Source of the DNA: Drosophila persimilis
Taxonomy: Eukaryota > Arthropoda > Insecta > Diptera > Drosophilidae
Assembly (NCBI RefSeq): GCF_003286085.1
Contig: NW_020825294.1
Span: 10,686,501 to 10,750,500, forward strand
DNA length: 64,000 bases
Reading direction: 5' to 3'
Made by a program: the position numbers and the translations under genes. Under the pieces are notes generated by a model. The model searched no databases, had not been told where the DNA came from, and saw nothing but the letters and a program-made list of their open reading frames with translations. Of the stretch, positions 13,201-24,351 are shown piece after piece. The first letter of the stretch is position 1. Every line of letters begins with the position of its first letter.

Positions 13201-16200
13201 TAAACTGAACTTTTTAATTAAGCCGCCAGAGACGAAGAAAATGTTTGGGCTTCATTAGGCGGGTATTGCTGGATTTTTCAAATTAAATTAAGTCATGTGC
13301 GCATTTTTATGAACCGTCAAATTTGGCAACCAATTAACAGCTAACAAATAGATGTCCCCGTCTCGACTCCATTTTGTGTGTTAATTTCTGAAAGCGAAAG
13401 TTTTTTTCTTTGTATTTTTCATTATTTTTTTATTGCACATGTGAGAAATTCTGATAGATTTATACCATAGTTTTTTTTAATAGAGATTTTGATCTATAAC
13501 GGGCATAAATATTTCATGGTTTCAGAAGGCTAAAGCTAAGAACTAAATTGCTGGATAGAACGATTAGATGATATTTTACATTTTATATTGTATATTTAGT
13601 TTTTTATATTTATTTTTATTTGACCCACTTGGACCATATATTTAACCTTGTATTTTTATTTATTTATTTATTTATTAAATTAACAATTATCTGTTAATAA
13701 TGGTACTTAGTTACTAAAGGCGGAAAAAGATAAGTTAAAAGTTAACTAAACTTAAATGATTATAAATATTGCATGCAATTAGTTTAAGAGACAGTTCAGG
13801 GGATAGGGTTTGACAGAGGGAGTTATAATTATGGCATAAAACCCTAAAAGGTTCATGATCAGCATAATTAGACCTACATATGGGTAGACGGATAGGCCTA
13901 AAAGTACGGGTATTATACCAGCCAGTAGGATTATGTGGAAGATACCTGTAAGTTTAGTCTGGTGACACATCAAACAATACATAATAAATATTAACATATA
14001 TGTAAACATAGTTAAACGGAAGTTAAATATTCGTATTTATTTATATTTATCTTGAAAGGTCCTCCATTAGATTTGGCCCAAAATCAATCGACTCCATTTA
14101 ATTATACTGTTGGATCCGTATATTATTTAGTCACGTAGTTAGTTTCTTAGAGTTGGTACACTGCTATACTTCGTCTAATATTTTGTTTAGTCTGTTTTAT
14201 TTCAAGATCTGCCATCCGCAAATTTCTGGCTTTTTGCGGTGTCTAGAAATTGTTTATATGTACATACAATGTATATATGTATTACTGCATTATGTTTACT
14301 CTCTCTCCCCAAAAATCCCAAAAATGATTTGGCAATATCATGTGAAAAATGCGGCTTTTGTTTAAACAGAAAGAGTCACGCACGGCCACGGCCCGAGATG
14401 AAAGTGAATTATGCGACAGAGCGACATAGAGGCGACTGTCTCTCCACTGCCCACCACTGCCTAGAGTCGTGGATATGGAAATACTTAGACACCGAACGTG
14501 AAATCACTGACGAAATAGAGAGGATAGGCAGAGATAGATAGAGAGAGGCACAATTACAATGCGACAATTGATGACGCCGACAAGCAACGGCAGCAGAATC
14601 GGATTGTACTTGGTTTTTTTTGGAGGGGAATCCAATCCGTGATGTCGTGCATGTTTTCCGAAAAAAATAAATAAATAATAAAAAACAGCGCACGTACCAA
14701 GAGATTCAGCACCAGATCCAGCCTTCGCTGTGGAAGCCTCTCCATCGTGCAGGTGTTGGTTAGCTTTTTTGCCGACATTCCATACAACGCCAACGTCAAT
14801 ATAGGTGTATGCATATATAGTATTTATGTGTGCTATATATAGAAGAGTATGAGTGGAGTCAGCTGAGCCTTCCTCTCTCTCCGTCTCTCGCGCGGTCACA
14901 GTCAGTCTTGAGGCTCCCCAGCTGGAAACGTTTTTGGTTAACCGGATCTGATTCTGATATTCATTTTCTTTGTTGCTGTTGTCGTGGCTGTTGCCATCCA
15001 TCCATTGATCCATCTATCCATCACTCCACTCACTCACACCTATTCACAGACTTGTAGGTTGAATGTTTAGACTGAAGCGAGCGTTGCTCTCGAAAATGCT
15101 AAGAAATATAGTCATGAGTCCGCTGCTTCTCCAACTGTCAACGTCATAAAGAATAAGAAACGTACAAAATAAATTTGTATTTCTTGAAATAGGAATAGCG
15201 AAAAGTAAGTACTTACAAAAGTACGAGCGTAAATATAAAACTGGTTTGCCGCCTGTTTGTGGGTTCCCTCAAGCGCATTTTAGAATTTTGGGTTTGCTGC
15301 GGCCATTGCCTTGGGGATCCAGAACTGGTTCTACGTAAAAATACCCCCCTCAGAGCTTCCCCCATCTACTATAAGCAAATAAACCATAATTATAACGTTT
15401 AGCGTCAGAGCAATTACGGACTGCAGATTTTAATCACTTAAAGGTGCCTTCTCTTTGACATAATTTATAGTAACATAATTTTTTCCGTGCTTTTTCGGTG
15501 ATTCATGCACTGGGGGCATGCATTATCAATAGTGTTTTTTCTAAAGAGCTCCCTCGTGTCTCCGTTTAGGGCCAATCCGATTATCATTCGTACTTAAAAG
15601 CGATCGTTAGAGCACATCTTGGAACATTAGTAACCATTAATATTATTTATCACTGAATGATAGTAGTAGTAGTCAATTCTTTTTTACATTCCCATTCAAA
15701 TATAATTTAATAAACTATAATTTAAGTAACTATTAATCGTATCAGCAAAATCTAAGGAACGATTTTCCAACAATTACTTCTTATGATGACAAATCGGACG
15801 TAGATAATTTCCTAAAAATTGCTAAACGTTTCATTAAACCGATTACAAGTGCAAAAAATAATTAACAAATATGCAAATCGGGGCCTAAATATTTTTCCAT
15901 TCCACTTGATGGACCAATTGGGTGTGACTCAATCTCGACTTGCCCAGCCCCAAGTCACTCAATTTTACAGTCAATTAAAACCAAACTAAGGTAACTAAAT
16001 GCACTTTTCAATATCACAATCTACATTTTATCGGATCGGTTAGACCATGTCGAAAACCGGCTACTGGGCAGGGACCAGTCCACACACATGCGTACGAGTA
16101 CTCGTAATTTATTTATGTAACGTCTGGCGAACATTTAAGGCATTCTCCGATCTTAACTAGCGCAAATTAATGCGTCATTTGCACGCATACAATTCTGCGA

Positions 16201-19200
16201 AGTTATGCAAATAAATTCTAATAAATCTCTGCACCCAAAAAAAAAAAACAAACATTTGCATTGAATTTTATGCAATAGAATTGGAAATAAATTAATCTAA
16301 TTCTAATTTAAAACCCATACAATGTAACTCCCATATAATTAATATAACAATCATAATATAATATAATAATAGCATGTCCGAAGGTCATATTATCCAGTGA
16401 TCTTCTTAGATAAGCTAAGTTAATAGTTTTAACTCTAACCTCGTTGTAAATAAATAAATAAAAAGTTGTGCTATTCGCAAAGATATTGTATAAATTTTAA
16501 GACTTTTCTAAATATATAATGAGATTTTCTGTTCTCCTTAAGTGGCAGGCAGGTCTGAAGGCTCGTAAAAATGACGATCGCAAAAGTTTGGTAACGTTTG
16601 CGAGTGGATTCCCAACAATTTGTATAATTATGTTCTTCCTATGAATACCTTTTTCCATTTGCTCCGAGTGGGAACAGTGATCGCCCAAAGACTCTGGACG
16701 ATTTGTGAATGGCTTGGCGTTGTGGGAACACCGAGAACAGCTTGCTCCCTAGTGAGAACAGACAAAACACCCTGGTCAATACCGCCAGTTTTGTTTCTTT
16801 TCAACGTTGACTGAAAACATCAGCCCCATGTAGACCGGAAGAACGCCCCTAGGTTATCTGATTGTAAAGGCGATAATACAGTTGATGTTTATTGGTTATA
16901 CAAATATAACCTTTTTTTCCAATTACATACTTTGAAAACTTATCGGAAAATCTATTTCAATCAATTCTTGAAATTTTCATTGCAGAGAAAATGTACAGTC
17001 AGACGGAAAAACAGCGCTACGATGGCTGGTACAACAATCTAGCTCATCCCGACTGGGGATCGGTGGGTAAGTTGACTGGAATTTCCGTCAGATGGCCGTC
17101 CAGATGGTAGCAACTTTCGAAAAAGGGCGAACCCGAACCCCACCAAATGGTCTTATAATTGATTCAGTTAAACACATGCGAGTATAAGATCATTGGATAA
17201 TTAGCATAGAACAGGCACGATCGATTTGATCTTTCCAATCCACATACACACACAATTTGCATAGTCACCACATCTAAGTGCTGCCTTTCAACCTCACCGA
17301 CGTCTCTTTAGACTCTACTGACTCTGCCCACTTTTCAGATAGCCATTTGGTACGGAAGGCGCCGCCCTCCTACTCGGACGGGGTGTACGCGATGGCGGGT
17401 GCCAATCGTCCGTCGACGCGGCGTCTCAGCCGCCTGTTCATGCGTGGACGCGACGGGCTGGGCTCCAAGTTCAATCGGACGGCACTGCTGGCCTTCTTCG
17501 GCCAGGTGGTGGCGAACGAGATTGTGATGGCCTCGGAGTCGGGCTGCCCGATCGAGATGCACCGCATCGAGATCGAGAAATGCGACGAGATGTACGATCG
17601 CGAGTGTCGGGGCGACAAATACATACCCTTCCACAGGGCCGCCTACGATCGGGACACGGGACAGAGTCCGAACGCGCCCAGGGAACAGGTGGGTGGGGGC
17701 GGGGGGCTGGAGCCACAACTGATGTGAACAAATGTCGCAATAAATCCTACTCCGCAGATAAATCAAATGACTGCTTGGATTGATGGCAGTTTCATTTACA
17801 GCACCTCCGAGGCGTGGCTCAATGCCATGCGCTCCTTCCACAATGGCACGCTCCTCACCGAGAAGGATGGCAAGCTGCCGGTGAGGAACACCATGAGAGT
17901 GCCGCTCTTCAACAACCCGGTGCCGAGTGTGATGAAAATGCTCAGTCCAGAGAGGCTGTTCCGTGAGTAACCAATACCACCTTGGCTAAATGCTCAACCT
18001 CATCTTTCATCTCCTACCCGACAGTTCTTGGCGATCCCCGGACCAATCAGAATCCCGCTGTGCTCTCGTTTGCCATCCTCTTCCTCCGCTGGCACAACAC
18101 CCTGGCCCAGCGCATCAAGCGTCTGCATCCGGACTGGAGCGATGAGGACATCTACCAGCGGGCGCGACACACGGTAATTGCCAGTCTGCAGAATGTGATT
18201 GCCTACGAGTACCTGCCCGCGTTTCTGGGCTCCGCCCTACCACCGTACGAGGGGTACAAGCAGGACATTCATCCTGGCATCGGACACATCTTCCAGGCAG
18301 CTGCCTTTCGCTTTGGCCACACAATGATCCCGCCTGGCATCTACCGACGGGATGGTCAGTGCAACTTCAAGCAGACTCCAATGGGCTATCCGGCCATCCG
18401 CCTCTGCTCGACGTGGTGGGACTCCAGCGTGAGTTTCATATTACTCTCCGGCTGGAAGATCTTGAGTTTAATCAACGATTTGGCAGGGTTTCCTCAGCGA
18501 CACCAGCGTGGAGGAGGTGCTCATGGGACTGGCCTCGCAGATATCCGAGCGCGAGGATCCTGTGCTGTGCTCCGATGTGCGGGACAAACTATTTGGGCCC
18601 ATGGAGTTTACCCGTCGCGATCTGGGAGCTCTTAACATAATGCGGGGTCGAGACAATGGCCTGCCCGACTACAACACAGCCAGAGAATCGTATGGATTGA
18701 AGAGGCACAAGACATGGACGGATATCAATCCTCAGCTCTTTGAGGCGCAACCGGAGCTGTTGGAGTGAGTGGAAGCTCATATTGAAGATATTGATTTTTA
18801 TATTCGTCCCCGGACATTCCTTACCATCCTCAGCATGCTCAAGGAGGCCTACAGCAATCAGCTGGACGATGTGGATGTCTATGTGGGTGGCATGCTGGAG
18901 TCCTATGGGCAGCCGGGCGAGTTCTTCGCCGCTGTGATCAAGGAGCAGTTCCTGCGTCTGCGCGATGCCGACCGCTTTTGGTTCGAGAACGAGCGCAACG
19001 GGATCTTCACACCGGAGGAGATTAAGGAGCTGCGGAAGATCACCCTGTGGGACATCATAGTGAACAGCACGGACATAGCCGTGGACGAAATCCAGCACGA
19101 TGTGTTCATGTGGCATACGGGAGATCCCTGTCCGCAGCCCATGCAGCTTAATGCCACCGAGCTGGAGCCCTGCACCTATCTGGAGGGCTACGACTACTTC

Positions 19201-22076
19201 TCCGGCTCCGAGCTGATGTTCATCTACGTGTGCGTGTTCCTCGGATTCGTGCCCATCCTGTGCGCCGGTGCCGGCTACTGCGTGGTCAAGCTGCAGAACA
19301 GCAAGCGGCGCAAGCTGAAGATACGCCAGGAGGCGCTGAGGGCGCCACAGCACAAGGGCTCGGTGGATAAGATGCTGGCGAGGGAATGGCTGCACGCCAA
19401 CCACAAGCGGCTGGTCACCGTCAAGTTCGGGCCGGAAGCTGCCATCTATACGGTGGACAGGAAGGGGGAGAAGCTGCGCACATTCAGCCTGAAGCACGTG
19501 GATGTGGTCAGTGTGGAGGAGTCGGCCACGAACCACATCAAGAAGAAGCCCTACATCCTGCTGCGTGTGCCCAGTGACCATGATCTGGTGCTGGAGCTGG
19601 AGTCCTACGGCGCCCGGCGCAAGTTCGTGAAGAAGCTCGAGGACTTCCTGCTGCTCCACAAAAAGGAGTTGACCCTGATGGAGGTTAACCGTGATATAAT
19701 GCTGGCCCGGGCCGAGACCCGCGAGCGTCGACAGAAGCGTCTCGAGTACTTCTTCCGCGAGGCGTATGCCCTAACCTTCGGCCTGCGGCCAGGCGAGCGC
19801 CGGCGTCGGTCGGACGCCTCCAGCGATGGCGAGGTGATGACAGTAATGCGGACCAGTTTGTCTAAGGCCGAGTTTGCCGCCGCCCTGGGCATGAAGCCCA
19901 ACGACATGTTTGTCCGCAAGATGTTCAACATTGTGGACAAGGACCAGGACGGGCGGATCAGCTTCCAGGAGTTCCTCGAGACCGTGGTGCTGTTCTCGCG
20001 TGGCAAGACCGACGACAAGCTGCGCATCATCTTCGACATGTGCGACAACGACCGCAATGGCGTTATCGATAAGGGCGAGCTGAGCGAGATGATGCGCTCC
20101 CTGGTGGAGATCGCGAGGACCACCAGTCTGGGCGACGATCAGGTCACCGAGCTCATCGATGGCATGTTCCAGGACGTCGGCCTGGAGCACAAGAACCACC
20201 TCACCTACCAGGACTTTAAGCTGATGATGAAGGAGTACAAGGGGGACTTTGTGGCCATCGGACTGGACTGCAAGGGGGCCAAGCAGAACTTTCTGGACAC
20301 CTCCACGAACGTGGCTCGCATGACCTCGTTCAACATAGAGCCGATGCAGGACAAGCCCCGCCACTGGGTGCTGGCCAAGTGGGATGCGTACATCACGTTC
20401 CTCGAGGAGAACCGCCAGAACATATTCTATTTGTTCCTGTTCTACGTGGTCACGATTGTGCTCTTTGTGGAGCGCTTCATCCACTATTCCTTCATGGCCG
20501 AACACACGGACCTGAGGCACATCATGGGTGTGGGCATCGCCATCACCAGGGGATCAGCGGCCTCGCTGTCCTTCTGCTACTCCTTGCTGCTGCTCACCAT
20601 GTCCAGGAACCTGATCACCAAGCTGAAGGAGTTCCCGATACAACAATACATTCCGCTGGACTCGCACATACAGTTCCACAAGATAGCCGCGTGCACGGCT
20701 CTATTCTTCTCCGTGCTGCACACGGTGGGGCACATTGTGAACTTCTACCACGTGTCCACGCAGTCGCACGAGAACCTGCGCTGCCTAACGCGGGAGGTGC
20801 ACTTCGCCTCGGACTACAAGCCGGATATCACCTTTTGGCTCTTCCAGACGGTGACGGGCACCACCGGAGTGATGCTGTTCATTATTATGTGCATTATCTT
20901 TGTGTTTGCCCACCCCACGATTCGGAAGAAGGCGTATAACTTCTTCTGGAACATGCACACCCTCTACATTGGACTGTACTTGCTCAGTCTGGTCCATGGC
21001 TTGGCTCGTCTGACGGGACCACCCCGCTTCTGGATGTTCTTCCTGGGCCCGGGCATCGTGTACACCCTCGACAAGATCGTCTCGCTGCGCACCAAGTACA
21101 TGGCACTGGATGTGATAGACACAGATCTGCTACCCTCGGATGTGATCAAAATCAAGTTCTATCGGCCGCCCAACCTAAAGTACTTGTCCGGCCAGTGGGT
21201 GCGTCTCTCCTGCACCGCCTTCCGGCCTCAGGAGATGCACAGCTTCACTCTGACCTCGGCCCCGCACGAGAACTGTCTCAGCTGCCACATCAAGGCCCAG
21301 GGACCGTGGACCTGGAAGCTGCGCAACTACTTCGATCCCTGCAACTACAATCCCGAGGACCAGCCCAAGATACGCATCGAGGGACCTTTCGGGGGCGGCA
21401 ACCAGGACTGGTACAAGTTTGAGGTGGCTGTCATGGTGGGCGGTGGCATTGGAGTCACCCCGTATGCCTCGATCCTGAACGATTTGGTGTTTGGGACGAG
21501 TACCAATCGATACTCGGGCGTGGCCTGCAAGAAGGTGTACTTCCTGTGGATCTGCCCCTCGCACAAGCACTTCGAGTGGTTCATCGATGTGCTGCGCGAT
21601 GTGGAAAAGAAGGATGTGACCAATGTCCTCGAGATACATATATTTATCACGCAGTTCTTCCACAAATTCGATTTAAGAACAACAATGCTGGTGGGTCTCA
21701 GGGCAAACAACTACTATCTGATTTATTTTGATACGAGAAATGCTTCTTTCTTTTAGTACATCTGTGAGAACCACTTCCAGCGGCTGTCCAAAACCTCTAT
21801 ATTCACGGGTCTTAAGGCAGTCAATCACTTCGGTCGCCCGGACATGTCCAGCTTCCTGAAGTTCGTCCAAAAGAAGCATTCTTATGTGGGTTTCCCATCG
21901 CTCTGCCACAGTGCCACTAACTAATTCTTTTGTATTCCGTTTTGTAGGTTTCCAAAATCGGCGTGTTCTCTTGCGGCCCTAGACCGCTGACGAAGAGCGT
22001 CATGTCTGCCTGTGATGAGGTGAACAAGACCCGCAAGTTGCCCTATTTCATTCACCATTTCGAGAACTTTGGTTAA
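10274..22076 (+). CDS. Duox: dual oxidase (peroxidase-like / NADPH oxidase)
   Basis: Duox is a membrane NADPH oxidase that releases hydrogen peroxide outside the cell. In flies it serves gut defence and cuticle or wing cross-linking. Coding exons: 10274..10454, 16986..17066, 17339..17688, 17758..17962, 18025..18428, 18487..18764, 18834..21690, 21757..21885, 21948..22076. All junctions are GT/AG and in phase, giving 1537 residues, which is the length I recall for the D. melanogaster protein. In order: a hydrophobic signal (about 38-58); a peroxidase homology domain (about 85-600); a first membrane segment (about 626-648); two EF hands (DKDQDGRISFQEF at about 868, DNDRNGVIDKGEL at about 904); the ferric-reductase membrane domain with paired histidines (from about 1029); the FAD motif HSFTLTS (about 1302); the NADPH motif VGGGIGVTPYAS (about 1368); and the terminus FENFG. 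EF hands imply calcium control. In the peroxidase domain the distal-histidine motif is replaced by FGQVVANEI, while the proximal FRFGHT is kept. ATG 10274 was chosen because a signal sequence and an in-phase donor follow it. Confidence 0.96.
11030..11330. repeat. decayed interspersed repeat with ATACCCG / TACCGGGTAT arms
   Basis: The segment has AGATACCCGTTAG near 11053, AAGTACCGGGTATTGC near 11148 and CCGATACCCGAG near 11300. These resemble the 'tatacccggtact' sequence I associate with repeats dispersed in obscura-group genomes. The resemblance is from memory and the borders are approximate. Confidence 0.35.
11613..11646. repeat. 9-bp tandem repeat GATCACCGA
   Basis: About three and a half copies of GATCACCGA (first copy GATCACGGA), followed by CTGGTCACC. 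Confidence 0.8.
12265..12765 (+). pseudogene. F-box/LRR-like gene relic inside Duox intron 1
   Basis: Three short + strand frames carry protein-like sequence, each broken by stops or frame changes. They are KLRAVRYNGKGLRQLLAIDD (about 12272-12330), FEILVTNCKQLERLAFGVGY (about 12392-12450) and VLQLTGRIGDEDLKQVLQIV (about 12689-12748). Leucine spacing and the 'NCKQLERL' style resemble the leucine-rich repeats of Drosophila F-box proteins. No open frame joins them, so this looks like a decayed gene copy. The family is an inference from pattern alone. Confidence 0.4.
13590..14040 (-). mobile_element. possible non-LTR retrotransposon 3' relic with (AATA)n tail
   Basis: Read on the minus strand, a hydrophobic open frame (14009 to 13779) is followed by a non-coding stretch and then a run of AATA units (around 13655-13675). 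A simple A-rich repeat after a 3' UTR is the usual end of a non-LTR element. I see no reverse-transcriptase motif, and target-site duplications were not located. It could equally be AT-rich unique DNA with a TTTA microsatellite. Confidence 0.25.
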
Positions 22077-22500
22077 GCCAGCATCAGCTGCAACGATCCA
22101 TCCATCCATCCATCCATCCATACCTGCCCTGCCAGCTCCTCTCTCCAAACGAAAGCTAATTCTATTCTTAAGGTTCATTCATTAATTTAGGCGAATTTAG
22201 TACTGTACGTGCTCGCTCTCTGTTAATCATAGTTTACTTTGTAAAACCATCATTTAGTCAAGATTTTTTAGTGCAGTTCATTCTGACTTCATTTCTTACT
22301 AGAAATTCCATTGATACAGCAGCAACCACAGCAGCAGCAGCAGCAGCAAAAATAGCAACAACACGAACAACGAAGCGGCCTCTACTTATGCGATATGTGT
22401 ATGTATGGATGAGTAAATGTGTATTTATTGAAAATATGATTTGTTATCAGTTTTTGTAAACCGTTCGCATTATTTATTAAAAGTTACACTTAATTTGAAT
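22077..22500 (+). other. Duox 3' UTR (probable)
   Basis: It follows the Duox stop and contains a CATC run (22097-22122), a CAG/CAA-rich stretch (about 22318-22370) and an ATTAAA polyadenylation signal at 22476-22481. A repeat relic starts just after that. Confidence 0.5.
22097..22122. repeat. (CATC)n microsatellite
   Basis: About six CATC units in the Duox 3' UTR. Confidence 0.85.
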
Positions 22501-22504
22501 ATAC

Positions 22505-22830
22505 AATATTATAAAAACGAACGGGAACGTTGTGAGACGCGGCAAGAGCCGCTGCTCTACTTTTATACCCGGTAATCAGTCAGTATGTATTAACATATGT
22601 GAGCCTATGATTTTTGTAAGTTATACAGACTCCTGTGATATCACACTGTTGCAGGTGTATTTACAATATTCGGGAAAAAAAATGTGTGGCATCCCAAATT
22701 TGGAAGATATGAGAAAACCGAAATTCGTAGAGAATGACCATATCTACTAATCGAGAGCAGATGAGATCGGATTATTATTATAGCCAATATGAAAAAGTCA
22801 AATTTCCATAACTTCGCCACCCCTTCCAAT
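22505..22830. mobile_element. decayed interspersed repeat, obscura-group type
   Basis: It starts with a short inverted repeat around GCGGCAAGAGCCGC, then CTCTACTTTTATACCCGGTAATCAG, and ends with GATCGGATTATTATTATAGCCAATATG and AAATTTCCATAACTTCGCC. This arrangement resembles dispersed elements I recall from obscura-group genomes. No coding capacity is seen, and both borders are approximate. Confidence 0.45.
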
Positions 22831-22929
22831 GAGTAAGCGCCTACTTATTCTCTCTAAAACCTTCAATAAAAAACAAAAGCTATTCATGTTCACAAATTTG
22901 TGAGCTCCACCAAGCTCTTTGCATCGAAT

Positions 22930-23700
22930 CCATCCAAGAAAGACCCATCCAGAGATTCCAGTTGATCAATTTCTTGATATTTTAAACAAAATGCGTACAC
23001 AAGCTATCAGGCTGAGCTTTATCAGGCTGCTCAGATCGTCCCATCCATCTCTACGCGGCTCAAATCTCGTTTTCAGATCTTCGTTGAGTGTTTTTCAATG
23101 CTTGTACCGGTGGCTTGAATATCTCCTGAACATGTTTCCGATACTCACGTTCGATAATGCGAGCCTTAGCTGGTCTTCTACGTCCAGATACTCCATTAGC
23201 ACTATCCAGCAATCCTCGTTTAAATCGAGAACAGTTGTATGTGAGGTTCTGACTTTGTTTTCCTCCGCATTGCGTTCGTCGTCGTTCCCAGAGCCTTTCT
23301 TCCCATCAGTGCTTTCCTTATTTTCCTCGACAACAGCCCTTGCCACACTACTACCGCACGACGTGTCCACTCATTTGGCTTCTTGCGCTATGTTCTGTTC
23401 TGCTTAATATATCAAGCTTTGACCAAGTGAATTGGAAGTCTGGCCGGAAAGGGAATTTGTTTTCTTAAATGCACATAAATAATACATGGAATGGCTATTA
23501 CCTACGTTGAATCGATGCCGTTCAACTGAACCGTCGATGATGGTTGTGCACGATGGATTGGACAACGCCAGCTGCCTCGTTCTCCCAAAGCCGGGATAAT
23601 TGCGTGATCTTCAGCAGCTTCAGCCACGGGTTGATGAGTCGCAGGCTAACCGAGTCATACTAGCGGTCCAGCTTAAGCTCTGGATGCAATTTGAGATTAG
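22930..23700 (-). pseudogene. broken F-box gene
   Basis: On the minus strand the frame from 23370 to 23095 encodes an acidic, Lys/Glu-rich leader and then VLDLNEDCWIVLMEYLDVED QLRLALSN, which has the look of an F-box (the Skp1-binding domain of SCF ubiquitin ligases). The frame has no ATG at its start: a stop lies directly upstream, and the only nearby ATG is in another frame that closes at once. It stops after HRYKH although KTLNEDLKTRF continues past the stop in the same frame. Further upstream, about 23660-23520, a fragment reading SLRLINPWLKLLKITQLSRL looks like part of a similar protein, perhaps a second copy. I read this as one or two decayed F-box genes. A rapidly evolving gene with an unseen splice is the alternative. 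Confidence 0.45.
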
Positions 23701-23961
23701 TTTTAGTTAATTTTTTGCTTGGTGCAGCGGCAATATATTCTTAGCGCTTACCAATACCAATATAGGCTTGTGCGTTCTTACTGGAACTAGCGTCGGAGTG
23801 CAGTTTTTCGGGTTTTTATGCTGGATCCTAGAATACTTAGTTTTGTAGCGCCAGGTCTTACTCAAGGCTGCCTGTTCGTCACAGATTTCCTATTTCAGGG
23901 GCGATTTCTTCAAAATATATGAAGAATAAATTACACATGTCGAATTCAAAAACAAACGCTC

Positions 23962-24011
23962 TATCGATAGTTTCAGCAAAATTTGGTAAGGAAACATCGA
24001 TAGTATCGATA
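23962..24011. promoter_or_regulatory. DRE (DREF-site) cluster upstream of G6P
   Basis: Perfect TATCGATA palindromes lie at 23962-23969 and 24004-24011, with a CATCGATA near-match at 23995-24002 between them. TATCGATA is the DNA-replication-related element bound by DREF and common in fly housekeeping promoters. The cluster is about 340-390 bp before the glucose-6-phosphatase ATG and on the upstream side of the F-box relic, so it could have served both directions. Confidence 0.6.
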
Positions 24012-24351
24012 GTAACAGTAGGGGTACCACTTATTATTTATTTGAAATCAAGAAAAAAAACAAGATAATACAAAAATTAATTTTCTGCATTTCTTGCAGA
24101 GAATTCTGAAGAAATTTTCTTCAGAATTTATAAAGAACTTTTTTGTCGAAGCCAATTCAGCTGCCAATAGTTTCCCCGATACACACAGATGCGCCATCCA
24201 TTCAAAAGTACATACATACATATGTGTGTATGTTATGTATGCACTTAGCTAGCAAAAACAGAAAACGTGCGCCGTTTTTCAGCACTGTTAGAAATCAGCT
24301 GGACGCAGGATAAATAAAGAAAAGGATAAATTGAATTTAATAAAGTGTAAA

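Larger units (their letters stand above)
10455..16985 (+). other. Duox intron 1 (6.5 kb)
   Basis: It is bounded by GTGAGT at 10455 and TGCAG ending at 16985, both in phase 1. It holds a repeat relic (about 11030-11330), a 9-bp tandem repeat (11613-11646), an F-box/LRR gene relic (about 12265-12765), a possible transposon relic (about 13590-14040) and a GC-richer patch (about 14380-15060). I found no further Duox exon in it. An unseen alternative 5' exon is possible. Confidence 0.75.

Noticed and set aside
14504..15013. Minus-strand frame of 169 codons with a MERLPQRRLDLVLNLL stretch before a possible donor
   Set aside because: No acceptor-bounded exon or partner exon could be found, and the rest of the frame is low complexity.
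17278..17338. Coding sequence before 17339 in the frame of Duox exon 3
   Set aside because: The acceptor ending at 17338 restores the expected Duox sequence (SV-D-SHLVRK). The upstream codons are intron.
17335..17841. Minus-strand frame of 168 codons
   Set aside because: Antisense to Duox exons 3-4; no domain.
18589..19659. Minus-strand open frame of 356 codons opposite Duox
   Set aside because: Antisense shadow of a strongly codon-biased Duox exon. The sense strand is clearly coding.
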